The notes beneath the pieces were generated by a model, which was not told where the DNA came from, did no database searches, and saw only the letters and a program-made list of their open reading frames with translations. A program made the position numbers and the translations under genes. 64,000 nucleotides of DNA from Cupriavidus gilardii (GTDB lineage Bacteria; Pseudomonadota; Gammaproteobacteria; Burkholderiales; Burkholderiaceae): NCBI RefSeq assembly GCF_008801915.1, contig NZ_VZOV01000024.1:1-64000 (forward strand). The letters run 5' to 3'. Positions 47,991 through 57,068 of the stretch are shown here, piece by piece. The number at the start of each line of letters is the position of its first letter. The first letter of the stretch is position 1.

Positions 47991-48965
47991 TCAGAAGTCT
48001 CCGGCCGCGGTCAGCGAACGCGATGCCCCCGCCGCGTCGTCGCCGCGCGGCTGCGCGGGCGCCTGGCGGCCGCCGTTCTGGCGGCGCCGCGACCACGCCT
48101 GCAGGCCGTTGATCAGCAGCAGCAAGGCGAACGAGATCAGCAGCATCACCACCGCCACCGCGGTCGCGCCGGCATAGTCGTATTGCTCGAGCTTGGCGTA
48201 GATCATCAGCGGCGCGATCTCCGACACCATCGGCATGTTGCCGCTGATGAAGACGACCGAGCCGTACTCGCCGGTGGCGCGGGCGAAGGCCAGCGCAAAC
48301 CCGGTCAGCAGCGCCGGCGCGATCGCCGGCACGATCACGCGGCCGAAGGTCTGCCAGCGCGTCGCGCCCAGGCTCGCCGCGGCCTCTTCGAGCTCGCGCT
48401 CCAGTTCTTCCAGCACCGGCTGCACCGTGCGCACGACGAACGGCAGGCCGATGAAGGTCAGCGCGATCACGACGCCCAGCGGGTTGAAGGCGACCTTGAT
48501 GCCGAGCGGCTCGAGCCAGCGGCCGATCCAGCCGTTGCCGGCGAACAGCGCGGTCAGCGCGATGCCGGCCACCGCGGTCGGCAGCGCGAACGGCAGATCG
48601 ACCAGCGCATCGACCAGGCGCCGGCCGGGAAAGCGATAGCGCACCAGCACCCAGGCCACCACCAGGCCGAACACCGTATTGACGATCGCCGCGATCAGCG
48701 AGGCGCCGAAGCTGAGCTTGTAGGCGGCCAGCACGCGCGGCGCCGTGACGATGGCCCAGAAGCTGTCCCAGCTCAGCGTGAACGCCTTCAGGAAGGCGGC
48801 CGCCAGCGGAATCAGCACGATCAGCGTCAGATACAGCAGCGTGAACCCGAGCGACAGGCCGAAGCCCGGCAGCACCGTATGGCGGGCGCGCAGCGGGCCG
48901 GGCAGCCGCCGCGGAAAGGTCGGCGCCGCTGGCACGGTATCGGTCAATGGCAAGGTGGCAGGCAT
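47991..48965 (-). CDS. cysT: Sulfate ABC transporter permease CysT (CysU)
   Basis: Inner-membrane permease of 324 residues and the partner of CysW. Motifs are LVDLPFALPTAVAGIALTALF and the EAA loop LEEAAASLGATRWQTFGRVIVP, with ARATGEYGSVVFISGNMP. The ATG at 48965 is preferred; an upstream frame to 49088 has no family resemblance. It is the first of the three overlapping transport genes, about 180 bp after the hydrolase gene, and has its own AT-rich upstream region with an inverted repeat. Confidence 0.94.
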   Translation of the reverse strand: MPATLPLTDTVPAAPTFPRRLPGPLRARHTVLPGFGLSLGFTLLYLTLIVLIPLAAAFLKAFTLSWDSFWAIVTAPRVLAAYKLSFGASLIAAIVNTVFGLVVAWVLVRYRFPGRRLVDALVDLPFALPTAVAGIALTALFAGNGWIGRWLEPLGIKVAFNPLGVVIALTFIGLPFVVRTVQPVLEELERELEEAAASLGATRWQTFGRVIVPAIAPALLTGFALAFARATGEYGSVVFISGNMPMVSEIAPLMIYAKLEQYDYAGATAVAVVMLLISFALLLLINGLQAWSRRRQNGGRQAPAQPRGDDAAGASRSLTAAGDF

Positions 48966-49107
48966 GGTGTCGGATGCGAAAACCGGCGAAGGCAACGTGG
49001 CGCGCCGCGCTGGGCGCGCGTTCGACGCGCGTTCGACGTGCGATGGGCACCGCCGGCGCGGCTTTATGCGGCGACGGCAGCGGACCAATAGATTGTGCAG
49101 AGCAGCG

Positions 49108-49127
49108 CTTATATTCAGAACGAATAT
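49108..49127 (-). promoter_or_regulatory. Inverted repeat and -10-like word before cysT
   Basis: ATATTC (49111-49116) / GAATAT (49122-49127) with a 5-nt spacer, overlapped on the minus strand by TATAAG, lie about 145-160 bp before cysT. The minus-strand word ATTCGTTC also occurs before sbp (52040-52047), so this is a candidate CysB-linked control site. Confidence 0.4.
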
Positions 49128-49148
49128 TTACGCATGTCTTTAGTCGAT

Positions 49149-49817
49149 TCAGATATATGGGACGGTGGGGATCACTTCGAGCCCGGCTTCCCATGCGGTG
49201 CCGTGCTTGTCATGGGCACGGCCGGCGCCGCGGGCGTCGATCCTTTGCAGCAGCGTGCCGAGCAGGCCGAGCCCCTCCGGCCAGCGGCCCAACCCGGAAT
49301 CCGCATTGATGTGACCCAGGCTGCCCGCATCGTGCAGCTCGCTGCCCCACAGCGTGCCCCAGGTGAACGCGGTCCGCTGCGCCATCCACGGGTCGTTGCG
49401 GCTCGCGGCGAGCAGCGTCGGGAACGGCAGCCGGAAGGTCGGCAGCAGCGGCGCGACGCCGAACTTGTCGGGGTCGGCCGGCGCGACCAGCACGGCGCCG
49501 GCGATGCCGTCGGGGTCGTTCGCCGCCTGGCGCAGCGTCGCCAGGCAGCCGAAGCTGTGGGCGACCAGCACCGCGCCGCGCGGTGCGACCCGCCGCACCC
49601 GAGCGACCGCGTCGCCGACGCGCTCGGCCCACAGATGCAGGCTCGGGCGCGACCAGTCGCGCTGTTCGACCCGCTGCCAGTCGGGAAAGCGGCGTTCCCA
49701 ACGGCTCTGCCAGTGCTCGGGTCCGCTGCCGTGCAGGCCAGGCACGGTCAGGATGCCGAGCCCCGGCGGGACCTCGAGCTCGATGTCGGCGGCATGGGAC
49801 AGCAGACGCGACGTCAT
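49149..49817 (-). CDS. RBBP9/YdeN-family serine hydrolase
   Basis: Small alpha/beta hydrolase of 222 residues. The oxyanion-hole region is TVPGLHGSGPEHWQSRWE, the nucleophile Ser88 is in VAHSFGCLA, the acid is the Asp in ASRNDPW and the His is in LGHINADSGLGRWPEG, all typical of the RBBP9/YdeN family. The ATG overlaps the EAL-like gene's stop as ATGA and has AGGAGGAA upstream. It lies between sbp and cysT in a sulfate-uptake block; no sulfur-related substrate is known for the family. Confidence 0.88.
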   Translation of the reverse strand: MTSRLLSHAADIELEVPPGLGILTVPGLHGSGPEHWQSRWERRFPDWQRVEQRDWSRPSLHLWAERVGDAVARVRRVAPRGAVLVAHSFGCLATLRQAANDPDGIAGAVLVAPADPDKFGVAPLLPTFRLPFPTLLAASRNDPWMAQRTAFTWGTLWGSELHDAGSLGHINADSGLGRWPEGLGLLGTLLQRIDARGAGRAHDKHGTAWEAGLEVIPTVPYI

Positions 49818-50905
49818 CTGGGTTCCTCCTGGTCGTCGTGCTGGGAATCGGGGCGCCGTGAGTCGGGGCGCCGTGAGTCGGGGTGGCGCAAGTCCGGGTG
49901 GCGCAAATCTCGGCGGTGCGGGTCGGGACGCTGCGAGTCGGGACGGCACGACAGTGGTCCCGCGCGCCGCAGTTCGCCCGGGCCGAGCGTCGCGCCGGCG
50001 TGGGTCCCCTGCCCCAGTTCGATGCCCGCCGCCTGCAGCCGCAGCGCGGTTTCGGCGCTGTCGAGCCGGCGGCCGATCAGCGTCACGCCGGCATCGGCGG
50101 CGCTGGCCCGCAGCCCCGCCAGTTGGCGGTCGGTCCACAGCCGGCCCATATCGAGCTTGAGCCAGTCCGGCCGCGCCTGCGCGATCAGCACGCCCGCCTC
50201 GGCCGGATCGGACGCCTGCAGGCTGACGGCAAAGCCGTTGCGCCGGTAGTTGCCGACCACTTGCAGCAGCAGCGGCAGATTGTCGTTGGCGCTGGCCGGC
50301 ACCTGGATCACCAGCTGCGACTGCGGCAGGTCCAGCGCCTGCACCGCGCGCCGGAACGCGGCGCCATGGTCGTCGGCCACCGCCGCCAGCAGCCGGTTGT
50401 GCACGTTCAGCACCAGCCGGCCCGTGCCGCCCGCGGCCACGTAGTTGATCGCATGCAGCAGCCGCGACAGCCGGTCGAGCGCGACCAGCGAGGCGTCGTC
50501 GGCTGCCAGTGCGAACAGTTTCCACGCGGCCAGGCCGGGCTGCTCGCCTGCGTACGTCCGGATGGTGCCCTCATGGCCGATCACGCGGCGGTCGGCCAGC
50601 GCGATCAGCGGTGCGAATGCGCTGGTCAGCGAGCACTGGTGGAAGCGCCCCTGCACCTGGCCGCGGGCGTCGCGCCACAGCGAATAGCCGGGCTCGGGTC
50701 GCGCTGGCAGCGCCTCCAGATAGCGGGCCAGCGCGGCCGGAAGCGGCAGCGCGCCGGCCGATTCGAACCGCGCGGCGGCGCACCGGTCGAGATCCTGTTG
50801 GTCGCCCTCTTGTGCGAGTGGCCGTCCATCGGCGGGGGCGCGGCGGGCGAGCGTGCCACGTTCGGTGCCACGGTCGGTGCCGCGTTCGGTGCCAGTTTGG
50901 GTCAT
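49814..50905 (-). CDS. Degenerate EAL-domain protein in the sulfate operon
   Basis: Protein of 363 residues whose middle (about 80-320) aligns with EAL cyclic-di-GMP phosphodiesterases, but key residues are lost. The EAL motif is replaced by HEGTIR, ELEITE by LVIQVPAS, DDFG by QASDP and AEGVE by GRRLDS; only NV (LNVHNR), the K of WLKLD and QG near the end remain. It should therefore bind rather than hydrolyse, or do something else. The N-terminus has GTERGTDRGTERGT repeats and the C-terminus RRPDS-type repeats. It lies between sbp and the serine hydrolase (ATGA overlap). Confidence 0.8.
   Translation of the reverse strand: MTQTGTERGTDRGTERGTLARRAPADGRPLAQEGDQQDLDRCAAARFESAGALPLPAALARYLEALPARPEPGYSLWRDARGQVQGRFHQCSLTSAFAPLIALADRRVIGHEGTIRTYAGEQPGLAAWKLFALAADDASLVALDRLSRLLHAINYVAAGGTGRLVLNVHNRLLAAVADDHGAAFRRAVQALDLPQSQLVIQVPASANDNLPLLLQVVGNYRRNGFAVSLQASDPAEAGVLIAQARPDWLKLDMGRLWTDRQLAGLRASAADAGVTLIGRRLDSAETALRLQAAGIELGQGTHAGATLGPGELRRAGPLSCRPDSQRPDPHRRDLRHPDLRHPDSRRPDSRRPDSQHDDQEEPR
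49845..49949. repeat. 15-bp in-frame tandem repeat at the end of the EAL-like gene
   Basis: Seven 15-bp units close to GAGTCGGGGCGCCGT encode the pentapeptide series RPDSQ/RHPDL/RRPDS at the C-terminus. The first units are the most alike. Confidence 0.85.
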
Positions 50906-50928
50906 CAACGCTCCCGGTCCCCCGCGGC

Positions 50929-51936
50929 TCAGCGGCGGCCAGGCTGATAGACCTGGTCGAAGGTGCCGCCGTCGGCGAAGTGGGCCTGCTGCGCCTTCTG
51001 CCAGCCGCCGAACACTTCGTCGATGGTGAACAGCTTGACCTTCGGGAAGGCCGACGCGTACTTGGCCGCCACCTTCTCGGAGATCGGCCGGTAGTAATTG
51101 CGCGCGGCGATCTCCTGGCCCTCGTCGGTATAGAGGAATTGCAGATAGGCCTCGGCGGCGCGGCGGGTGCCGCGCTTGTCGACCACCTTGTCGACCACCG
51201 CGACCGGCGGCTCCGCAAGGATCGACACGGACGGCGCGACGATATCGAACTTGTCCGGACCGAGCTCCTTGATCGCCAGCAGCGCCTCGTTCTCCCAGGC
51301 GATCAGCACATCGCCGATGCCGCGCTCGACGAAAGTCGTGGTCGCGCCCCGGGCGCCGGAGTCCAGCACCGGCACGTTCTTCAGCAGCTGCGCGACGAAA
51401 TCGCGCGCCTTGGCCTCGTTGCCGCCCGGCTGGCGCAGCGCATAGCCCCAGGCCGCCAGATAGTTCCAGCGCGCGCCGCCGGAGGTCTTCGGATTGGGCG
51501 TGATCACCTGCACGCCGGGCTTGACCAGGTCGCTCCAGTCGCGGATGGCTTTCGGGTTGCCCTTGCGCACCAGGAACACGATGGTCGAGGTATAGGGCGA
51601 GGCATTGTGCGGCAGCCGCTTCTGCCAGTCCGGCTTGATCAGGCCCTTCTGCGCGATCGCATCGACGTCGTAGCCGAGCGCCAGCGTCACTACATCGGCC
51701 TCCAGCCCGTCGATGACCGAGCGCGCCTGCTTGCCGGAACCGCCGTGCGACTGGCGGATCGTCACGTTGTCGCCGCCCCTGGCCTTCCAGGCCTTGGCAA
51801 AGGCGGCATTGACGTCGACATACAGCTCCCGCGTGGGGTCGTAGGACACGTTGAGCAGGGTCGTTTGGGCATGCGCGAGACCGGCCGCGCCGGCAAGGGA
51901 CAACACTGCGGCCGCAATGGCCAACTGGCGAATCAT
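50929..51936 (-). CDS. sbp: Periplasmic sulfate-binding protein
   Basis: Substrate-binding component of the sulfate ABC importer, 335 residues. A signal peptide (about 1-23, ending GLAHA) is followed by TLLNVSYDPTRELYVDVNAAF, the family opening. Sulfate contacts are in RQSHGGSGKQARSVIDGL and in GARWNYLAAWGYAL, with DVLIAWENEA near the hinge. ATG at 51936 has a GGGAG-type site upstream. The EAL-like gene follows after 23 bp. cysT, cysW and cysA further on complete the transporter. Confidence 0.95.
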   Translation of the reverse strand: MIRQLAIAAAVLSLAGAAGLAHAQTTLLNVSYDPTRELYVDVNAAFAKAWKARGGDNVTIRQSHGGSGKQARSVIDGLEADVVTLALGYDVDAIAQKGLIKPDWQKRLPHNASPYTSTIVFLVRKGNPKAIRDWSDLVKPGVQVITPNPKTSGGARWNYLAAWGYALRQPGGNEAKARDFVAQLLKNVPVLDSGARGATTTFVERGIGDVLIAWENEALLAIKELGPDKFDIVAPSVSILAEPPVAVVDKVVDKRGTRRAAEAYLQFLYTDEGQEIAARNYYRPISEKVAAKYASAFPKVKLFTIDEVFGGWQKAQQAHFADGGTFDQVYQPGRR

Positions 51937-52120
51937 CTTCAAGGGCTCCCGTCCGTCGGAAAAAATGAGGCTGGCATGCGCGACGGCATGCATGGGCCAT
52001 CGCGACAGCATCGAGACTACCGGCGGGCAAGGCGACAAGGAACGAATGGTTTCGCCGATCCAAGCACGTTTTTCGCATAAGGCCGCGGGGCGGCCGTGCC
52101 TCGGGCAACGACAAGGGCAA

Positions 52121-52192
52121 TGGCGGCCGTGGCGGCAGTGGCCGCAGTGGCGGCAGTGGCCGCAGTGGCGGCAGTGGCCGCAGTGGCGGCGA
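52121..52192. repeat. 9/18-bp tandem repeat (TGGCGGCAG TGGCCGCAG)
   Basis: Eight 9-bp units alternate TGGCGGCAG and TGGCCGCAG, so the true period is 18 bp. The tract lies between the candidate small RNA terminator and sbp. Confidence 0.9.
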
Positions 52193-52218
52193 TGGGGCCG
52201 CGGCCGAGCGCCCCAAAA

Positions 52219-52311
52219 GAAAAAACCCGCGGTACGGGAGCACCGCGGGTCAAGTTTCCAGCAAGGAAACGGGTAGACAGTCATGAAGTGCGCCCCCGCA
52301 GCTTCATGACG
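52219..52311 (-). ncRNA. Candidate FNR/Anr-controlled small RNA
   Basis: Predicted 93-nt transcript. In transcription order it contains hairpin 1 (GTCATGAAG/CTTCATGAC, 52310-52280, extended inward by TGCG/CGCA), hairpin 2 (GTTTCC/GGAAAC, 52270-52254, loop TTGCT) and hairpin 3, the terminator (ACCCGCGGT/ACCGCGGGT, 52250-52225), followed by TTTTTTCTTTT. Upstream are a -10 (TAACAT) and an FNR-type box centred at -41.5. No protein is convincing; an 8-codon frame inside hairpin 1 has no ribosome site. It could instead be an attenuated sbp leader, but sbp starts 280 bp beyond the terminator. Confidence 0.6.
52225..52250 (-). terminator. Rho-independent terminator of the small RNA
   Basis: Perfect 9-bp stem with an 8-nt loop followed on the minus strand by TTTTTTCTTTT. 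It is the strongest terminator signal in the window. Confidence 0.8.
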
Positions 52312-52317
52312 GAGTCG

Positions 52318-52359
52318 ATGTTAGGGCCGCGGAACGGACAGCGACTTGATGCAGGTCAA
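52318..52359 (-). promoter_or_regulatory. FNR/Anr-dependent promoter
   Basis: Minus strand: TTGACCTGCATCAA (52359-52346) matches the FNR consensus TTGAT-N4-ATCAA in nine of ten fixed positions. TAACAT (52323-52318) lies at -12 to -7 if transcription starts at 52311, which puts the box centre exactly at -41.5, the standard class II activator position. Confidence 0.6.
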
Positions 52360-52441
52360 GAAACGCGCACTGCGGTGGTTCAATTTCCTCAGACAGGTCG
52401 ATAAGTGGAAAATCACGATCGACGAGGAAAAAGACCGAACC

Positions 52442-52735
52442 ATGAAGCAACGCCGCAAATTTGACCCTGCCTTCAAGCTGGAGGTGGTCCGGATGATCCG
52501 GGATCAAGGCCTGTCGGTGGCCGAGGTGTGCCACTCGATGGCCATTGGCGAGACGGCCGTACGGCGCTGGCTGGCCCAGTACGACGCCGAGCTCAAGGGC
52601 GAGAAGGGGATTGGTAGGCCGCTGACGCCGGAGCAGCAACGCATCCGTCAGCTGGAGGAAGAGAACCGGCGCCTGAAGGAGGACAACCTGATCCTAAAAA
52701 AGGCATCGGCCTTCTTCGCCCGCGAACTGAAGTGA
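52442..52735 (+). CDS. IS3-family transposase OrfA
   Basis: DNA-binding half of the transposase, 97 residues, with a helix-turn-helix (about 5-50: FDPAFKLEVVRMIRDQGLSV, AVRRWLAQY) and a leucine-zipper-like C-terminus (IRQLEEENRRLKEDNLIL). A slippery AAAAAAG at 52696-52702 allows a -1 shift into the orfB frame, which stays open across the junction, so an OrfAB fusion transposase can be made. Confidence 0.93.
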   Translation: MKQRRKFDPAFKLEVVRMIRDQGLSVAEVCHSMAIGETAVRRWLAQYDAELKGEKGIGRPLTPEQQRIRQLEEENRRLKEDNLILKKASAFFARELK

Positions 52736-53607
52736 TGTATCACGCAGTCAGTGGTTTGCAGAAGGAGGCCATTCCCCTGAGCCGCGCCTGCCTGGCGCTG
52801 GGTGTCAGCCGCGCTGGCTATTATGCGTTCTTGCGCCGCCCCGGTGGCGACGCCAAGCGGACCAGACAGATGGTGTACGTGCGCGCCGCATTCGAGGCCA
52901 GCGGGCGCACCTATGGCAGCCGGCGGGTGGCGCGGGATGTGAGCCGGCAAGGGGTCAAGATCGGCCGGTATCGCGCTCGCACGCTGATGCGTCAGGCCCA
53001 TCTGCGTCCGGTGTGGAAACGCAAATTTGTGGCAACGACCAACAGCCGGCACGACCGGCCGGTCGCGCGCAACGTGCTGGATCGACAGTTCAGACCCGCG
53101 GCGCCCAACCAGGCGTGGGTGTCGGATATCACGTATATCCGCACGCTAGAGGGCTGGCTGTACCTGGCGGTGGTGCTGGACCTGTACTCCCGCAAGGTCG
53201 TGGGCTGGTCCATGGCCGCGGCCATGCCGTCCACCCTGGTGGTAAGCGCGTTGCAGATGGCCATTGCGCACCGCAAGCCGGGGCCGGGTCTGATCGTGCA
53301 TTCGGATCGTGGCAGCCAGTACGCCAGCGACGAGTACCAGAGCTTGCTGGCGCGTCACGGGATGGTCTGCAGCATGAGCCGCCTGGGCGACTGCTGGGAC
53401 AACGCGGTGGCCGAACGCTTCTTCCTGAACTTGAAAATGGAGCGCGTGTGGCAGCGCCGCTACGCCGACCGGGCCGAAGCCCGGCGCGACATCATGCAGT
53501 ACATCGTTGGCTTCTATAACCCCATGCGTCTGCATTCGACACTGGGGTATGAGTCGCCGCAGGATTACGAGGACAAGTTCAACCAGACCACCTTAACGAC
53601 TGTCTGA
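52735..53607 (+). CDS. IS3-family transposase OrfB
   Basis: Catalytic half of the transposase, 290 residues, with an N-terminal HTH_21 segment (SRAGYYAFLRRPGG) and an rve integrase core. The DDE residues are seen in SDITYIRTLEGWLYLAV (D), HSDRGSQYAS (D) and DCWDNAVAERFFLNLK (E). The ATG at 52735 shares one base with the orfA stop; in vivo the protein is probably made as OrfAB by frameshifting. The core looks intact, so the element may be active. Confidence 0.93.
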   Translation: MYHAVSGLQKEAIPLSRACLALGVSRAGYYAFLRRPGGDAKRTRQMVYVRAAFEASGRTYGSRRVARDVSRQGVKIGRYRARTLMRQAHLRPVWKRKFVATTNSRHDRPVARNVLDRQFRPAAPNQAWVSDITYIRTLEGWLYLAVVLDLYSRKVVGWSMAAAMPSTLVVSALQMAIAHRKPGPGLIVHSDRGSQYASDEYQSLLARHGMVCSMSRLGDCWDNAVAERFFLNLKMERVWQRRYADRAEARRDIMQYIVGFYNPMRLHSTLGYESPQDYEDKFNQTTLTTV

Positions 53608-53672
53608 TAAAACTTGACCACCGCAGTTTCAATCCACAGTGGCATAACAAGAGCCGCTTGCCCTCTCCCCCG

Positions 53673-53698
53673 CCCCTCTCCCGCAAGCGGGAGAGGGG
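53673..53698. repeat. Dispersed palindrome copy
   Basis: CCCCTCTCCCGC, AA, GCGGGAGAGGGG: perfect 12-bp arms. It lies between the insertion sequence and the antitoxin gene, 24 bp after the antitoxin stop. Confidence 0.85.
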
Positions 53699-53721
53699 AA
53701 CCCGAACCGGACAGTCAGGCT

Positions 53722-54078
53722 TCAGGAATGCAGGCGCTTGCCGACTTCAAGGGACCATTGCGCGAGGGCGGCGGCCCCCGTCTTGCCATGAACAGTGGCC
53801 GGAATGGCATGCAGGCGCAAGCCAAGCGCCGCGACAATCCTCAAGACAGTCGCAAAGTCAGCGGCCGACTTCGTATTCAGAACCTTGCCGAGCGCGTCGA
53901 CGGACAGACCGGCGCGTACTGCCACATCGCGAAGGCCCTTCGCACGAACGATGTCACCCAGCGCCGCGATCACCAGTTCGGGATCCTGCTCCTCGAGACA
54001 GGCCTCCAGATACAGCGCCATCTGGCGATCCGTCTTGAGGTGATCGGCAACGTCAAAGATTCGGGGTTTTGCGGTCAT
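53722..54078 (-). CDS. Addiction-module antitoxin (HI1420-type), apparently orphan
   Basis: Antitoxin-like DNA-binding protein of 118 residues. FDVADHLKTDRQMALYLEACLEE, IAALGDIVRAKG and the helix-turn-helix part LRDVAVRAGLSVDALGKVL are the family pattern of the antitoxin that follows a RelE/ParE-type toxin. The C-terminal tail (about 90-118) is slightly longer than usual. It keeps a GGAG site inside the toxin remnant. The upstream toxin gene is only a fragment, so it should now have no partner; it may still repress its promoter. Confidence 0.85.
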   Translation of the reverse strand: MTAKPRIFDVADHLKTDRQMALYLEACLEEQDPELVIAALGDIVRAKGLRDVAVRAGLSVDALGKVLNTKSAADFATVLRIVAALGLRLHAIPATVHGKTGAAALAQWSLEVGKRLHS

Positions 54079-54149
54079 TTCCTACTCCAGATGCAGGCGA
54101 GCAAGGCGCAACGCGCTTCAAATTCGGTGGTGGCGCGGATCGTCGGCAT
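54075..54149 (-). pseudogene. Remnant of a RelE/ParE-type toxin gene
   Basis: ATG 54149 begins MPTIRATTEF, the usual opening of toxins that pair with HI1420-type antitoxins. The frame then runs into unrelated residues and stops after 24 codons, overlapping the antitoxin ATG. In another frame the next bases read ALRLARLHLE-stop, with TAG at 54084-54082, the usual toxin C-terminus just before the antitoxin. The middle of roughly 75 codons has therefore been deleted out of frame and the toxin is inactive. Confidence 0.65.
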
Positions 54150-54229
54150 GACCCGACGCTACCGAGGCCCTTATCGGAGGACCATGAGACCCACGGTCCG
54201 TCAGACCAAATCCGAACATACGCGGCAAA

Positions 54230-54258
54230 ATAAAAAACGCCGGGCCAAGGCCCGGCGT
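54230..54258 (-). terminator. Rho-independent terminator of clpB
   Basis: Perfect 10-bp stem ACGCCGGGCC / GGCCCGGCGT with an AA loop, followed on the minus strand by TTTTTTATTTT. It begins 44 bp after the clpB stop. Confidence 0.85.
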
Positions 54259-54301
54259 CTTCATGTGGCGGAATTCGCCGAAACGACTGTCGCCCCGCGG
54301 G

Positions 54302-56890
<2,589 letters not shown>

Positions 56891-56990
56891 AGGGAAACCC
56901 TCTCTGGGATACGTGTCCCGAGGCGGCCCCAGCGGCGCAGTCGCAGAGCACCGCGTCGTCGGCCGGCAGGACACCGGATGTCACTGCCGA

Positions 56991-57018
56991 AGATAGGGCT
57001 TTGCCGTGACATTTCAAG
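56991..57018 (-). promoter_or_regulatory. Sigma-32 (heat-shock) promoter of clpB
   Basis: Minus strand: CTTGAA (57018-57013), 14-bp spacer, CCCTATCT (56998-56991), against the consensus CTTGAA-N13-17-CCCCATNT. One mismatch. It is about 100 bp before the clpB ATG and in the right orientation. Confidence 0.7.
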
Positions 57019-57068
57019 ACGAAGCGATGCGGATTTGATGTGGCGCAAGGATCGCGCCAGCGGACGGA

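Larger units (their letters stand above)
51937..52368. other. Region between sbp and the insertion sequence
   Basis: 432 bases without a protein gene. From sbp outward they hold its leader, an 8-bp word shared with the cysT upstream region (52040-52047), a GGC-rich tandem repeat (52121-52192), then a candidate small RNA with terminator, promoter and FNR-type box (52219-52359). Confidence 0.6.
52369..53627 (+). mobile_element. IS3-family insertion sequence
   Basis: About 1.26 kb with two overlapping transposase frames. The ends are inverted repeats: ACTGCGGTGGT...TCAGACAG at the left (from 52369) matches the reverse complement of the right end (53627 inward) with a few mismatches. The outermost bases differ between the two ends, and no clear 3-4-bp target duplication is seen, so the exact borders are uncertain by a few bases. 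It separates an antitoxin gene from the small RNA and sbp. Confidence 0.85.

Noticed and set aside
52283..52309. Eight-codon frame (MKLRGRTS) inside the small RNA
   Set aside because: It is made of the two arms of hairpin 1, has no ribosome-binding site and would be sequestered in the stem.
52360..53635. Target-site duplication of the IS3 element
   Set aside because: The 3-4 bases outside the two inverted repeats (CGC and TTC if the borders are 52369 and 53627) do not match, so no duplication is claimed.
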